Positions 1-8,679 of a DNA stretch of 64,000 nt are shown in pieces (the first letter of the stretch is position 1; the number at the start of each line of letters is the position of its first letter). Origin of the DNA: Massilia timonae CCUG 45783 (GTDB lineage Bacteria > Pseudomonadota > Gammaproteobacteria > Burkholderiales > Burkholderiaceae_D); the NCBI RefSeq assembly GCF_000315425.1, contig NZ_JH992924.1:122695-186694 (forward strand), in the 5' to 3' direction. Under the pieces are notes generated by a model, which was not told the origin of the DNA, made no database searches, and saw only the letters and a list, made by a program, of their open reading frames with translations. Made by a program: the position numbers and the translations under genes.

Positions 1-1121
1 TGGTGCACCTGTTCCTGGGCGCCACGCCCGATCGGCAGGCTGTCGACGGCCTGGCCCGGCTGGCCAGGACCAGGGGCGCCTTCGTGATCCCGACCTTCGC
101 GGTCCTGGAAAGCATGGCCGGCGTGCGCGGCGACGACCTGCTCGCCGACGCCCGGCTGGCGGCGCTGGTCGACCGCGAAGGCGCCGCCACGCTCAAGGCG
201 CGCTACGGCGCGCAGGCGCGGCCGCAGGCGCTGGCGGCGCCGAAAGCCGTCACCGCCGCATTGCGCAAGGCCGGCGTGCCGATCCTGGCTGGGACCGATG
301 CGGGCAACGCCGGCACCCTGTACGGCATCAGCATGCACCGCGAACTGGCGGCGCTGGTCGAGGCCGGCCTGAGTCCGGCCGAGGCGCTGGCCGCCGCCAC
401 CAGCGCCCCGGCCGCGGCCTTCAGGCTGGGCCGGCGCGGCTGCATCGCCAGGGGCTGCAAGGCCGACCTGCTGCTGGTCGAGGGCAATCCCGCGGCCGAC
501 GTCCGGGCCACGCGCCACATCGTCGAGGTGTGGAAGGATGGCCAGAGCGCCAATCCCCTGCGCGATGCGCGGCGCCAGCGGGTGGCGCAGGAAAGCGGCG
601 GCGCCACCCGCCAGGCGCTGCCGCCGGATGGCCGCATCAGCGACTTCAGCGCCAGCCGCCTGGGCAGCCCGTTCGGCAGCGGCTGGCTGCCGTCGACCGA
701 CCAGTTCGCGGGCGGCAAGTCGACCGTCAAGCTCGACGTGCTGGCGCCGCTGCCCGACGGGCAGGTGCCGTTGGCGGTGCGCGCCACGGTCGCGCCGGGC
801 CTGCCGTTCGCCTGGTCCAGCGTGGCCTTCATGCCCGGCGCCCAGCCGATGCAGCCGGCCGACCTGAGCGCGGCGAAGATCCTGCGCTTCAAGGTGCGCG
901 GCGACGGCAAGACCTATCAGGTGATGCTGATGGGCGCCGGCAGCCAGCGGCCGAGCATGGTGCCCTTCGTGGCCAAGGGGGAATGGGAAGAAGTGAGCGT
1001 GCCCTTGTCGGCCTTCGCCGGCATCGATCCGGCCGCCGTCGCCATGCTAGCATTCAGTGCCGGACCGCAACCGGGCGACTACCGCTTCGAACTCGCCGAC
1101 GTGCGCCTGCTGGAACAATGA
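1..1121 (+). CDS. amidohydrolase with C-terminal CIA30-like domain (5' partial)
   Basis: The reading frame is open from the left edge, so the N-terminal part, including the usual HxH metal site, lies outside the window. The visible first ~180 residues are the C-terminal half of an imidazolonepropionase/prolidase-type amidohydrolase. They include the GTDAGN metal-ligand motif near residue 97 and the closing G-x-KADLLLVEGNP segment typical of this superfamily. Residues ~205-372 resemble a CIA30-type beta-sandwich (carbohydrate-binding-like), with the ending RFELADVRLLE. The fusion suggests a secreted or periplasmic hydrolase, but the substrate cannot be told. The stop overlaps the region just before the downstream kinase start (1139), so the three genes to 2838 are probably co-transcribed. 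Confidence 0.75.
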   Translation, partial: VHLFLGATPDRQAVDGLARLARTRGAFVIPTFAVLESMAGVRGDDLLADARLAALVDREGAATLKARYGAQARPQALAAPKAVTAALRKAGVPILAGTDAGNAGTLYGISMHRELAALVEAGLSPAEALAAATSAPAAAFRLGRRGCIARGCKADLLLVEGNPAADVRATRHIVEVWKDGQSANPLRDARRQRVAQESGGATRQALPPDGRISDFSASRLGSPFGSGWLPSTDQFAGGKSTVKLDVLAPLPDGQVPLAVRATVAPGLPFAWSSVAFMPGAQPMQPADLSAAKILRFKVRGDGKTYQVMLMGAGSQRPSMVPFVAKGEWEEVSVPLSAFAGIDPAAVAMLAFSAGPQPGDYRFELADVRLLEQ

Positions 1122-1138
1122 GAACGACGGAGCCCACC

Positions 1139-2236
1139 ATGATGACGACCCTCAGGAAAGCGCTGGCACGGCCCTGGATTCCGCCCGCATACGGCAGGCT
1201 GCAATACGTCTGGCTCCTGTCGCTGGGCTATCTGTTCTGGAAGTTCGCCTACGTGACGCCGACGGCGCCCGAACTGGCGCTGCTGGTGCTGACCCTGGCG
1301 ATCTTCATTCCGCTGTATTGCGCCAGCTTCTGGGCGCGCGGCTGGCAGGTCGCCGCCTGCGTGGTGGCCGGCTGCGTGCTCGGCACGGCATGGGCGCGCT
1401 GGAACCCGGGCGCCGCATCGTTCTTCATCTTCGCCTGCGCCATGTGCGCCCGCATCCCGGGCCTGGGCCGCGCCGTCGGCGCCATGCTGGGCGTGATCGC
1501 CTGCGGCGCCGCGGCGTCGTTCCTGGCCGGACCGATGCAACTGATCCTCCTGATGCCGATCCTGATGGCCGGCCTGCCGGTCGGGCTGTCCTGCATCATG
1601 GATGCGCGCCAGCGCAGCGCGCGGGAGCAGCTCATGCGCAAGCAGGAAGAAGTGGAGCACATGGCGCGCATCGCCGAGCGCGAACGCATCTCGCGCGACC
1701 TGCACGACCTGCTCGGCCATTCGCTGTCGCTGATCGCCCTCAAGGCCGAACTGGCGCGCAAGCTGGCCGGCCGCGACGACGCCGCCTGCGCGCGCGAAAT
1801 CGCCGACATCGAAGCCAGCGCGCGCACCGCCCTGGCCGAGGTGCGCACGGCCGTCACCGGCTACCGCGAGAGCGGCCTGGCCCAGGCCCTGGCCAGCGCC
1901 CGCGCCAGCCTGCAGGCGGCCGACGTGGCGCTCGACGAACGGGTCGAGCGCATCGAGCTGGCCCCGGCCGCCGAGCACGTGCTGGCGCTGGCGGTGCGCG
2001 AAGCGGTGACGAACATCGTGCGCCACGCCCGGGCGTCGCGCTGCACGCTGTCGCTGAGCCGCGAAGCCGGCCACGCCGTGCTGCGCGTGCACGACGACGG
2101 CCGCCTGCGCGATACCGATGAGTTAAGGCATGGCAACGGGCTGGCCGGCATGCAGGAGCGGGTGGCGGCGCTCGGCGGGCGCTTGAAACTGGCGGCCGGC
2201 GACGGCCTGGCGCTCGAGCTGCAGGTGCCGGCATGA
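1139..2236 (+). CDS. DesK/NarX-like sensor histidine kinase (HisKA_3)
   Basis: This is a membrane sensor kinase of 365 residues. Five to six hydrophobic segments fill residues ~15-150, followed by a short linker and a HisKA_3 dimerisation domain. The motif RISRDLHDLLGHSL places the phosphorylated histidine at about residue 189. The HATPase_c domain shows the N-box EAVTNIVRHA and the G-box GNGLAGMQERV. The start at 1139 was chosen because GGAG sits seven bases upstream; an in-frame ATG at 1118 overlapping the previous stop is the alternative. The stop overlaps the response regulator start by four bases (ATGA), so the pair is translationally coupled. The architecture resembles DesK, which senses membrane state, but no ligand can be inferred. 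Confidence 0.9.
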   Translation: MMTTLRKALARPWIPPAYGRLQYVWLLSLGYLFWKFAYVTPTAPELALLVLTLAIFIPLYCASFWARGWQVAACVVAGCVLGTAWARWNPGAASFFIFACAMCARIPGLGRAVGAMLGVIACGAAASFLAGPMQLILLMPILMAGLPVGLSCIMDARQRSAREQLMRKQEEVEHMARIAERERISRDLHDLLGHSLSLIALKAELARKLAGRDDAACAREIADIEASARTALAEVRTAVTGYRESGLAQALASARASLQAADVALDERVERIELAPAAEHVLALAVREAVTNIVRHARASRCTLSLSREAGHAVLRVHDDGRLRDTDELRHGNGLAGMQERVAALGGRLKLAAGDGLALELQVPA

Positions 2237-2838
2237 TCCGCGTCCTGATCGCCGAAGACCAGAAGCTGGTGCTGGGGGCCCTGAGCGCGCTGCTGCGGCT
2301 GGAGCCGGACATCGAGGTGGTGGCCGGCGCGCTCGATGGCCGCGAGGCGCTGGCCCTGTGCGAGCGCCTCGTTCCCGACATCGTGCTGACCGATATCGAG
2401 ATGCCGCACATGACCGGCATCGAACTGGCGCAGGCGCTGTCGTCGAGAAAGCTGGCGTGCCGCGTGGTGGTGGTGACGACCTTCGCCCGCAGCGGCTACC
2501 TGCGGCGCGCGATGGAGGCGGGCGTGCGCGGCTACCTGCTCAAGGATGCGCCGGTCGAGGCGCTGGCCGCCGCCATCCGCGTCGTGCATGGCGGCGGGCG
2601 CGCGATCGCGCCCGAGCTGGCCTTGGAAAGCTGGAACGGCGGCAGCGACCCGCTGACCGAGCGCGAACGGCAAGTGCTGCGCCTGGCGGGAGAAGGGCGC
2701 TCGAGCGTCGAGATCGCGCGCCAGGTCCACCTGTCGGAGGGGACGGTGCGCAACTATCTGTCGGAGGCGATCAGCAAGCTGGGCGCCGGGAATCGCGTGG
2801 AAGCGTACCGGATGGCGCGCGATGCGGGTTGGCTATGA
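2233..2838 (+). CDS. NarL/FixJ-family response regulator (DesR-like)
   Basis: The 201-residue protein has an N-terminal receiver domain with acidic residues E8-D9 and a phosphoacceptor Asp54 in VLTDIEMP. A C-terminal LuxR-type helix-turn-helix follows (LTERERQVLRLAGEGRSS, then IARQVHLSEGTVRNYLS). It overlaps the upstream kinase gene by four bases and is almost certainly its cognate partner. The receiver and HTH resemble DesR-type regulators. The target genes are not evident; the adjacent amidohydrolase is a possible operon-mate rather than a proven target. Confidence 0.92.
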   Translation: MIRVLIAEDQKLVLGALSALLRLEPDIEVVAGALDGREALALCERLVPDIVLTDIEMPHMTGIELAQALSSRKLACRVVVVTTFARSGYLRRAMEAGVRGYLLKDAPVEALAAAIRVVHGGGRAIAPELALESWNGGSDPLTERERQVLRLAGEGRSSVEIARQVHLSEGTVRNYLSEAISKLGAGNRVEAYRMARDAGWL

Positions 2839-2845
2839 CGGCTGG

Positions 2846-3367
2846 CTATGATGGCTGCGTGAAGCGGCGTTCGCGCTGGCCGTTGCGCCGTAGCGGGACC
2901 CATTGCATAGGCTTGGGTGCACGCCGGGAAGGCGTCCTGGGCACGATCGGCTGCTGCGGCACATGGGTCAGCGGATAGATGAAGCTGAGGTACAGCAGGA
3001 TCGTCAGCGTCAAGAGGAAGGTGCACAGCCAGACCATCAGCATATTGCTGGCATGCCAGATCACGATGCCGCTGGCGCCGAAGGGCATCATCAGGAGCAG
3101 GGCGGCGAACGAGCGCAGCATGGCGTCGCGGTTCATGCGGTGGCCGGCCATCGCGACCAGGAAGAAGCCGCCCGAGCCGAGCGCCACGCCGGCCAGCACG
3201 ATATACGGCTCGATCCAGTCCGGGATGCCGTGCGCGGTCGAGGCCAGCAAGGCGGCCGGCAACAGGATGCCGAACACGCCGCCAGCCAGGCTGAGCAGGC
3301 GAATCACGCGCATGGCCCGTCCGCGGAAGACGGGTCGTGCGGCACGTGCTACGGAAGTTGGTTTCAT
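2846..3367 (-). CDS. hypothetical membrane protein with four predicted TM segments
   Basis: A 173-residue protein of unknown function. After a basic N-terminus it has four hydrophobic stretches (about residues 22-42, 52-75, 84-104 and 108-130) and a basic, proline-containing tail rich in Arg. This suggests an inner-membrane protein with the tail in the cytoplasm. GAGG lies just upstream of the ATG. It converges on the response regulator gene with only seven bases between the stops. I do not recognise a named family. Confidence 0.6.
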   Translation of the reverse strand: MKPTSVARAARPVFRGRAMRVIRLLSLAGGVFGILLPAALLASTAHGIPDWIEPYIVLAGVALGSGGFFLVAMAGHRMNRDAMLRSFAALLLMMPFGASGIVIWHASNMLMVWLCTFLLTLTILLYLSFIYPLTHVPQQPIVPRTPSRRAPKPMQWVPLRRNGQRERRFTQPS

Positions 3368-3484
3368 GGCGCCTCGAAGGTGGGCAGGAAGTAACGTCCG
3401 GCAACACGTCGCGGTTGACGCGAGGTTGACACGATCTTGACGTCAGCATAGCCGACATTGCCTGGCGCGTGAACCAGGCGTGTT

Positions 3485-3826
3485 CTAGTGACCCACGCTC
3501 TTCGAAAACAGGTTGATGACCAGCACGCCGGCGATGATCAGGGCCAGGCCGGCGATCGCCGCCAGGTCCAGGCTTTGCCGGAAATACAACCAGCTGACCA
3601 GGGAGATGAGCACGATGCCGACACCGGACCAGATCGCATAGGCGATGCCGGTAGGCAGCACGCGCAGGCTGAAGGTGAGCAGGTAGAACGACAGGGCGTA
3701 GCAGCCGACCGTGATCAGGCTCGGCAGCGGGCGGGTAAAACTGTCGGAGGCCTTGAGGGCGGTGGTGCCGATCACTTCGGCGACGATGGCAAAGCCAAGG
3801 AAGATATAGGCTTGATTCAGGGTCAT
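3485..3826 (-). CDS. SMR-family small multidrug efflux protein (EmrE/SugE type)
   Basis: At 113 residues with four transmembrane helices, this is a full-length small multidrug resistance protein. It keeps the membrane-embedded Glu in TM1 (AEVIGTTALK, about residue 17) that binds protons and cationic substrates. It also keeps the conserved AIWSGVGIVL stretch of TM3 and a final WLYFRQSLD...AGVLVINL region. Such proteins act as antiparallel dimers and export lipophilic cations or guanidinium. AYAIWSGVG favours the EmrE/QacE group over Gdx/SugE, but the assignment is tentative. A hairpin terminator separates it from the DUF2147 gene upstream. Confidence 0.88.
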   Translation of the reverse strand: MTLNQAYIFLGFAIVAEVIGTTALKASDSFTRPLPSLITVGCYALSFYLLTFSLRVLPTGIAYAIWSGVGIVLISLVSWLYFRQSLDLAAIAGLALIIAGVLVINLFSKSVGH

Positions 3827-3833
3827 CAGGAAG

Positions 3834-3856
3834 AAAAACGGCCCGTCGCCGGGCCG
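3834..3856 (-). terminator. rho-independent terminator after the DUF2147 gene
   Basis: On the minus strand a seven-base stem CGGCCCG / CGGGCCG with a four-base loop is followed directly by five T. It lies between the stop of the DUF2147 gene (3866) and the SMR start (3826), and ends transcription of the former. Confidence 0.75.
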
Positions 3857-3865
3857 CGTTGGGGT

Positions 3866-4318
3866 TTATTGTTCGCGCTGCCAGGTCTGGGTGCGGCCGA
3901 ACATCGGGGCGCCGACATAGCCGCGCACTTCGAGCTTGCTGCCGTTGTCGGCCAGGCTGGCCTTGCTCTTGTAGGTCTTGCCGTTGGACGGATCGAGGAT
4001 CTGGCCGCCGGTGTATTCGTTGCCTTCTTTCTTGAGGCCGGAGAGGATCGTCATGCCGATGATCGGCTGGTCCTTGCGCGCGTCGCTGCACTTGACGCAC
4101 TTGGGATTCTGGTCCTGGTCCACCGGGCGGAACAGTTTCTCGATCTTGCCGGTCAGGACGCCGCCTTCTTCGGTGATGCGCACCAGCGCCTTCGGCTTGC
4201 CGGTTTCGTCATCGATGGTTTTCCAGGTGCCGACCGGCGAGGCGCTCTGCGCGAGGGCGGCGGTGGGCAGGGCGAGCATGGCGGCGGCGATCAGGCCGAC
4301 GTGCATCAGGTGGCGCAT
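3866..4318 (-). CDS. secreted DUF2147 family protein
   Basis: This 150-residue protein begins with a clear Sec signal peptide (hydrophobic core LIAAAMLALPTAALAQ, cleavage probably after ALA near residue 23). The mature part carries the DUF2147 pattern: SPVGTWKTIDDETGKPKALV at the start, two Cys in PKCVKCSD, GMTILSGLK, and a GG-ILDP--GKTYK segment near the end. DUF2147 proteins are small periplasmic beta-rich proteins of unknown function, sometimes near lipid or stress genes. GGAG is present seven bases before the ATG. Confidence 0.85.
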   Translation of the reverse strand: MRHLMHVGLIAAAMLALPTAALAQSASPVGTWKTIDDETGKPKALVRITEEGGVLTGKIEKLFRPVDQDQNPKCVKCSDARKDQPIIGMTILSGLKKEGNEYTGGQILDPSNGKTYKSKASLADNGSKLEVRGYVGAPMFGRTQTWQREQ

Positions 4319-4409
4319 GGTAGGTCTCCAGTATTGTTGTTGGTACGGCAGAGTGTAGCAAAGTCGCCTGGAGACAGGACGGCCTGAAATCAGAGGATTC
4401 CCTCCAAAA

Positions 4410-4607
4410 CTACGGCGCGTTGCGCACGTCTTCCGGCGTGACCTGGTGGCGCCGCTCGGCCGGGCGGGTCAGCACCCGCATCGTCACTTCCAGCGGCACG
4501 CCGAGCTCGGCGAGCTGGCGCGCGGCGCTGGTGCGCTGGTCGATGGACGCCTCGTGAATCACGGCGTCGATGCGCAGGGAGGTCTTGTAGTCGCTTCGTC
4601 GGTCCAT
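4410..4607 (-). CDS. small hypothetical protein (65 aa)
   Basis: The short, mostly alpha-helical, soluble protein is rich in charged residues, with a pattern DAVIHEASIDQRTSAARQL then LGVPLEVTMRVLTRP. No strong ribosome-binding site is visible. It might be a conserved Burkholderiales small protein, but I cannot name a family. Codon use matches its neighbours, which is the main reason for accepting it. A longer frame over the same bases (to 4641) is in another phase and looks like a shadow. Confidence 0.5.
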   Translation of the reverse strand: MDRRSDYKTSLRIDAVIHEASIDQRTSAARQLAELGVPLEVTMRVLTRPAERRHQVTPEDVRNAP

Positions 4608-4669
4608 GGGCAGATCGTATCATGTATTTATTAGATGCCATTTCTCATGAAACGGTGCTCGATTGCGAG

Positions 4670-4741
4670 GCCAATCTATTTTTTTTCGATGCAAATTTCC
4701 CTCTAATTAATGTATCTTGTGGCATCTTTACCAAAGGTAAA
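4670..4741 (+). promoter_or_regulatory. AT-rich upstream region of the AGCS symporter with inverted repeat
   Basis: This stretch is strikingly AT-rich in a GC-rich genome, with a run of eight or more T near 4679. It contains an inverted repeat TTTACC-AAA-GGTAAA at 4727-4741, ending 33 bases before the symporter start. It is a plausible promoter/operator region, but no factor can be assigned. Confidence 0.45.
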
Positions 4742-4774
4742 TCTTCAACCTCTCCCACGCGACAAGGACTTTGC

Positions 4775-6256
4775 ATGAACGATCTGGTAACCGCCATCAA
4801 TGGCATCATCTGGAGCCCCGCGCTGATCGCGCTGTGCCTGGGCGTGGGGCTGTATTTTTCGCTCCGGTCACGATTCCTGCAGGTGCGCCATGTGCGGGAG
4901 ATGACCCGCCTGATGCTTGAAGGAAAAAGCTCGGAGCAGGGCGTGTCCTCCTTCCAGGCACTGACGATGACGCTCGCCGGCCGGGTCGGCACCGGCAACA
5001 TCGCCGGCGTGGCCACCGCCATCACCTTCGGCGGTCCTGGCGCGGTGTTCTGGATGTGGGTGGTAGCCTTCCTGGGCGCCAGCTCGGCCTTCGTCGAGTC
5101 GACGCTGGGCCAGGTCTACAAGGAGCAGATCGGCAAGCAGTACCGCGGCGGTCCCGCCTTCTATATCGAAAAGGGCCTGGGCATCAAATGGTATGCCTGG
5201 ACCTTCGCGATCGCGACGGTGTTCGCCACCGGCCTGCTGCTGCCCGGCGTGCAGGCCAACTCGATCGCCGAGGGGCTGAAGACGGCCGTCGGCATCGATC
5301 CGAACGTCACCGCCGCCGTCCTGGCCATTGCGCTGGCCTTCATCATTTTCGGCGGCGTCAAGCGCATCGCGACCTTCGCCGAGCTGGTGGTGCCTTTCAT
5401 GGCGCTGGGCTATATCGTGGTTGCCTGCGTCATCGTGTTCCTGCACATTGAACAGTTGCCGGCGGTAATCTCGCTGATCGTCAGCTCCGCCTTCGGCCTT
5501 GACGCCGGCTTTGGCGCCATCATCGGCATGGCCATCATGTGGGGCGTCAAGCGCGGCGTGTACTCGAACGAGGCAGGCCAGGGCACCGGCCCGCACGCCT
5601 CATCCGCCGCCGAAGTCAGCCATCCGGCCAAGCAGGGCCTGGTGCAGGGCTTCTCGGTCTACATCGACACCCTGTTCGTGTGCTCGGCCACCGCCTTCAT
5701 GCTCCTGATTACCGGCCAGTACAACGTCGAGGCGCCGGACGGCACCCAGATGTTCGTCGGCGTGCAGGGCGTGGCGGCCGGCCCCGGCTACGTGCAGACC
5801 GCGCTCGAGAACGTGATGCCGGGCTTCGGCGCGCTGTTCGTGGCGATCGCGCTACTGTTCTTCGCCTTCACCACGATCGTCGCCTATTACTATATCGCCG
5901 AGACCAATATCGCCTACATGGACCGCCATGCGCGCCATCCGTGGCTGAATTTCGCGCTCAAGATCGCGATCGTGGCCGCTACCGTCTACGGCGCTGTCAA
6001 GACCGCCGATGTCGCCTGGGCGCTGGGCGACATGGGCGTAGGCCTGATGGCCTGGTTGAACATCGTGGCGATCGTCCTGCTGCGCAACGTCGCTTTCAAG
6101 TGCCTGCGCGACTACGAAGCGCAGAAGAAAGCCGGCAAGGATCCGGTCTTCGATCCGGTCGCGCTCGGCATCAAGAACGCCGACTATTGGGTGCAGCGTA
6201 ACGCCGCGTCGCCCACGCAGCAAGATAGCGTGCGCCTCGACACGCCGGTAAAGTAA
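4775..6256 (+). CDS. alanine/glycine:cation symporter (AGCS family)
   Basis: The 493-residue inner-membrane protein has about eleven hydrophobic helices. It carries the AGCS signature region SSFQALTMTLAGRVGTGNIAGVA, and motifs WGVKRGVYSNEAGQGTGPHA and FAFTTIVAYYYIAETN, all typical of sodium-coupled alanine/glycine carriers such as AgcS/DagA. It imports small neutral amino acids with Na+ or H+. The start at 4775 has AAGGA upstream, and the protein begins MNDLVTAINGIIW as homologues do. It stands alone, convergent with the ABC permease gene 5 bases downstream. Confidence 0.93.
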   Translation: MNDLVTAINGIIWSPALIALCLGVGLYFSLRSRFLQVRHVREMTRLMLEGKSSEQGVSSFQALTMTLAGRVGTGNIAGVATAITFGGPGAVFWMWVVAFLGASSAFVESTLGQVYKEQIGKQYRGGPAFYIEKGLGIKWYAWTFAIATVFATGLLLPGVQANSIAEGLKTAVGIDPNVTAAVLAIALAFIIFGGVKRIATFAELVVPFMALGYIVVACVIVFLHIEQLPAVISLIVSSAFGLDAGFGAIIGMAIMWGVKRGVYSNEAGQGTGPHASSAAEVSHPAKQGLVQGFSVYIDTLFVCSATAFMLLITGQYNVEAPDGTQMFVGVQGVAAGPGYVQTALENVMPGFGALFVAIALLFFAFTTIVAYYYIAETNIAYMDRHARHPWLNFALKIAIVAATVYGAVKTADVAWALGDMGVGLMAWLNIVAIVLLRNVAFKCLRDYEAQKKAGKDPVFDPVALGIKNADYWVQRNAASPTQQDSVRLDTPVK

Positions 6257-6260
6257 GACG

Positions 6261-8669
6261 CTATTCGCGCAGCGCCTGCGCCGGCCGCAGGCGCATCGCC
6301 GCCAGCGCGTGGCGCAGGGTGGCCGCCAGCGTCACCGCGCAGGCCAGCAGCAGTCCCAGCGCCAGCGTCCAGCCGCCGATCGGCGCCCGGGTGGCGAAAC
6401 CTGTCAGGTAGTGCTCGATCGCGATCCAGGCCAGCGGCAGGCCGAGGGCGGCCCCGCCCGCCACGAGCAGGCCGATGTCGCGCGCCACCAGCCGGCCAAT
6501 CGCGCCGCGGCTGGCGCCATACAGCTTGCGCAGCACGATCTCCTTTTCCCGCCGTTGCACGGTGTAGGCGGCCAGCACATAGATGCCGAAGGCCGCGATG
6601 GCGCTGGCGATGGCGCTCGACGCGGCCAGCAATTGCGACAGGCGCAGGTCGTCGGCGTAGAACAGGTCCGTGGCCACCTTCTGCATGCGCATGACGCCCA
6701 GGGTCTCGTTCGGGAAGTGGCGCGGCCACAGCGCCTCGATGGCGCGCGCGGTCGCATCGGGGTTGGCGCGGGTGCGCACCGTGAACATGCCGACCCGGTC
6801 GTTCAGGACGTAGGCGGCCGGCGCTTGCTCGTCGCGCGCCGAGCGGTGGCGGATGTCGGGGGCGACGCCGACGATGCGCACCGCGTCCCGGCCTGCTCCG
6901 GGCCTGAGAAGCGTCTTGCCGATCGCGTCGTGCGGGCTGGCGAAGCCCAGCCGGCGCGCGGCGCTGGCATTGATCACGACCCGGTCGGGCTGCTTCGGCT
7001 GGTCGAGCGCCGCATCGAACAGGCGTCCCGCCAGCGGCTTGACGCCGAACACGTCGAAGAATTCCGGGCTGACCGCATAGTTTTGCAGGTCGATCACCGC
7101 GCCGCCCTCGCGCCGCAGGCTGGTGATGTTGTGCCCGACGCTGAACGGCATATGCGACAGGGCCACGCCGGCCACGTCGGGCAGGCGCGCGATTTCGTCG
7201 CGCAGGGCCCGGATGCGCGCGTCGCGCGCGTCGTTAATGGCCGGGAACATCAGTAGCGGCGCCATGTCGAAACCGGGATCGAGCGCGCTGGCATGCCGCG
7301 TCTGCCAGCTCACCGCCAGCGTCGTGGCCGTCAAACCCATGGCGGTCGCCAGCTGCACGACGGTCAGCACGCGCCGCAGCCACAGGCCGCGCGCGGTCTC
7401 GCTGGCGCCGCGTCCGGCCAGCGCGGCGCCGGGGCGCACGCGCAGCGCCGACCAGGTCGGGTACGCGCCCGCGGCCAGGCCGAGCAGCAGCCCGAGCGCC
7501 AGCGTGGCGGCCAGCGCGACAGGGCTGAACATGGCATCGAACTCGCGCTGCACCAGGTCGGAAAACGCCGGCAGCAGCAGCCAGGCCAGCAACAGCCCGA
7601 GCAGGGTGGCGAGCAGGCAGATCAACACCGACTCGGCCAGGAACTGGCGCGCCACCGCCGGCGCCGATGCGCCCAGCACCTTGCGCATCGCGATCTCGCG
7701 CTGGCGCGCGAGCGTGCGCACGGTGGCCAGGTTGACGTAATTGGTCGCCGCCAGCAGCAGGATCAGGCCGGCCACCACGGCCAGGCCCAGCATGCCCTGG
7801 CGGTTGCCGTGCTCGATCATCGCGCCATCCACGTCGGGCGCCAGGTAGGCATCCGCGAGCGGGTCGAGCCGGTAGTCGATCAGGTCGCGCCCGCCCAGGG
7901 CCGCCACCTGTTCGGCGAAATTGCGCCGCACCAGGGACGACTCGCGCAGCTGGCGCCGGATGTTGTCGAGCACGCGCTCCGGATCGGCGCCGTCCAGCAG
8001 TTTCACATAGACGGCGCCGCCGCTGAAGCCCCATGAAGTCTCCAGTTCGCGGCGCACTTCGGCGGGAAGGAAGGGCCCGTCGAAGCCGGCCAGCGCCTCG
8101 TACGGCGTCGTCGTGGCCGCGGGCTGGTCTTCCAGCACCGCCGCCACGGTATAGGTGGCGCCGTCTCCCTGCAGCGTGGCGCCGATCGCGTCGATGCGGC
8201 CGAACAGCTTGAGCGCCGTGGCGCGGCTCAGCGCCAGCGCCCCGGGCCTGGCGAGCGCGGCCTGCAGGTCGCCGGCTAGCACCCTTGGCGAGAAGATCTG
8301 CTGGAAGGCCGGATCGACCAGGGTCAGCCTGAAAGCCTTGACCTGGTTGCCGACCCGCGCATCCAGGGGGCGCGACACGAAGGCCGTGGCGAGCACCGGC
8401 TGGCCGCTGGCCAGCGCGGCGTCGCGCGCGGGCAGGCTCGCCATGGGATCCCATTTGGTCCCGAGCAGCTCCAGGTTCCAGCGTTGCAGCAGCCGGAATA
8501 CCTGTTCATGCTGCGGCACGTGGCGGTCGTACGAGAACGCGTGGCGCACCAGGCCAAGCAGCAGGAAGCAGGCGGCGATGCCGGTCGCCAGCCCGAGGAT
8601 CACGACCGCCGAATACGAGCGGTCCTTGGCCAGCAGTCGCCAGCCGATACGAAAGTCGCGCAGCAGCAT
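6261..8669 (-). CDS. ABC transporter permease, MacB/FtsX type (two PCD units)
   Basis: This 802-residue permease has the duplicated MacB_PCD-FtsX layout: a TM helix near the N-terminus, a large periplasmic domain, three TM helices (~residues 280-420), a second TM/periplasmic unit from ~430, and three final helices. Characteristic FtsX segments are ATVRTLARQREIAMRKVLGAS and YTVQRREKEIVLRKLYGAS. The start at 8669 follows GAGGAG and lies 10 bases after the ATPase stop. It works with the ATPase (8680-9360) and the fusion protein (9399-10682) as an exporter or mechanotransmission complex. The substrate is unknown; peptide antibiotics or lipids are typical of relatives. Confidence 0.9.
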   Translation of the reverse strand: MLLRDFRIGWRLLAKDRSYSAVVILGLATGIAACFLLLGLVRHAFSYDRHVPQHEQVFRLLQRWNLELLGTKWDPMASLPARDAALASGQPVLATAFVSRPLDARVGNQVKAFRLTLVDPAFQQIFSPRVLAGDLQAALARPGALALSRATALKLFGRIDAIGATLQGDGATYTVAAVLEDQPAATTTPYEALAGFDGPFLPAEVRRELETSWGFSGGAVYVKLLDGADPERVLDNIRRQLRESSLVRRNFAEQVAALGGRDLIDYRLDPLADAYLAPDVDGAMIEHGNRQGMLGLAVVAGLILLLAATNYVNLATVRTLARQREIAMRKVLGASAPAVARQFLAESVLICLLATLLGLLLAWLLLPAFSDLVQREFDAMFSPVALAATLALGLLLGLAAGAYPTWSALRVRPGAALAGRGASETARGLWLRRVLTVVQLATAMGLTATTLAVSWQTRHASALDPGFDMAPLLMFPAINDARDARIRALRDEIARLPDVAGVALSHMPFSVGHNITSLRREGGAVIDLQNYAVSPEFFDVFGVKPLAGRLFDAALDQPKQPDRVVINASAARRLGFASPHDAIGKTLLRPGAGRDAVRIVGVAPDIRHRSARDEQAPAAYVLNDRVGMFTVRTRANPDATARAIEALWPRHFPNETLGVMRMQKVATDLFYADDLRLSQLLAASSAIASAIAAFGIYVLAAYTVQRREKEIVLRKLYGASRGAIGRLVARDIGLLVAGGAALGLPLAWIAIEHYLTGFATRAPIGGWTLALGLLLACAVTLAATLRHALAAMRLRPAQALRE

Positions 8670-8679
8670 ATCGGTCTCC

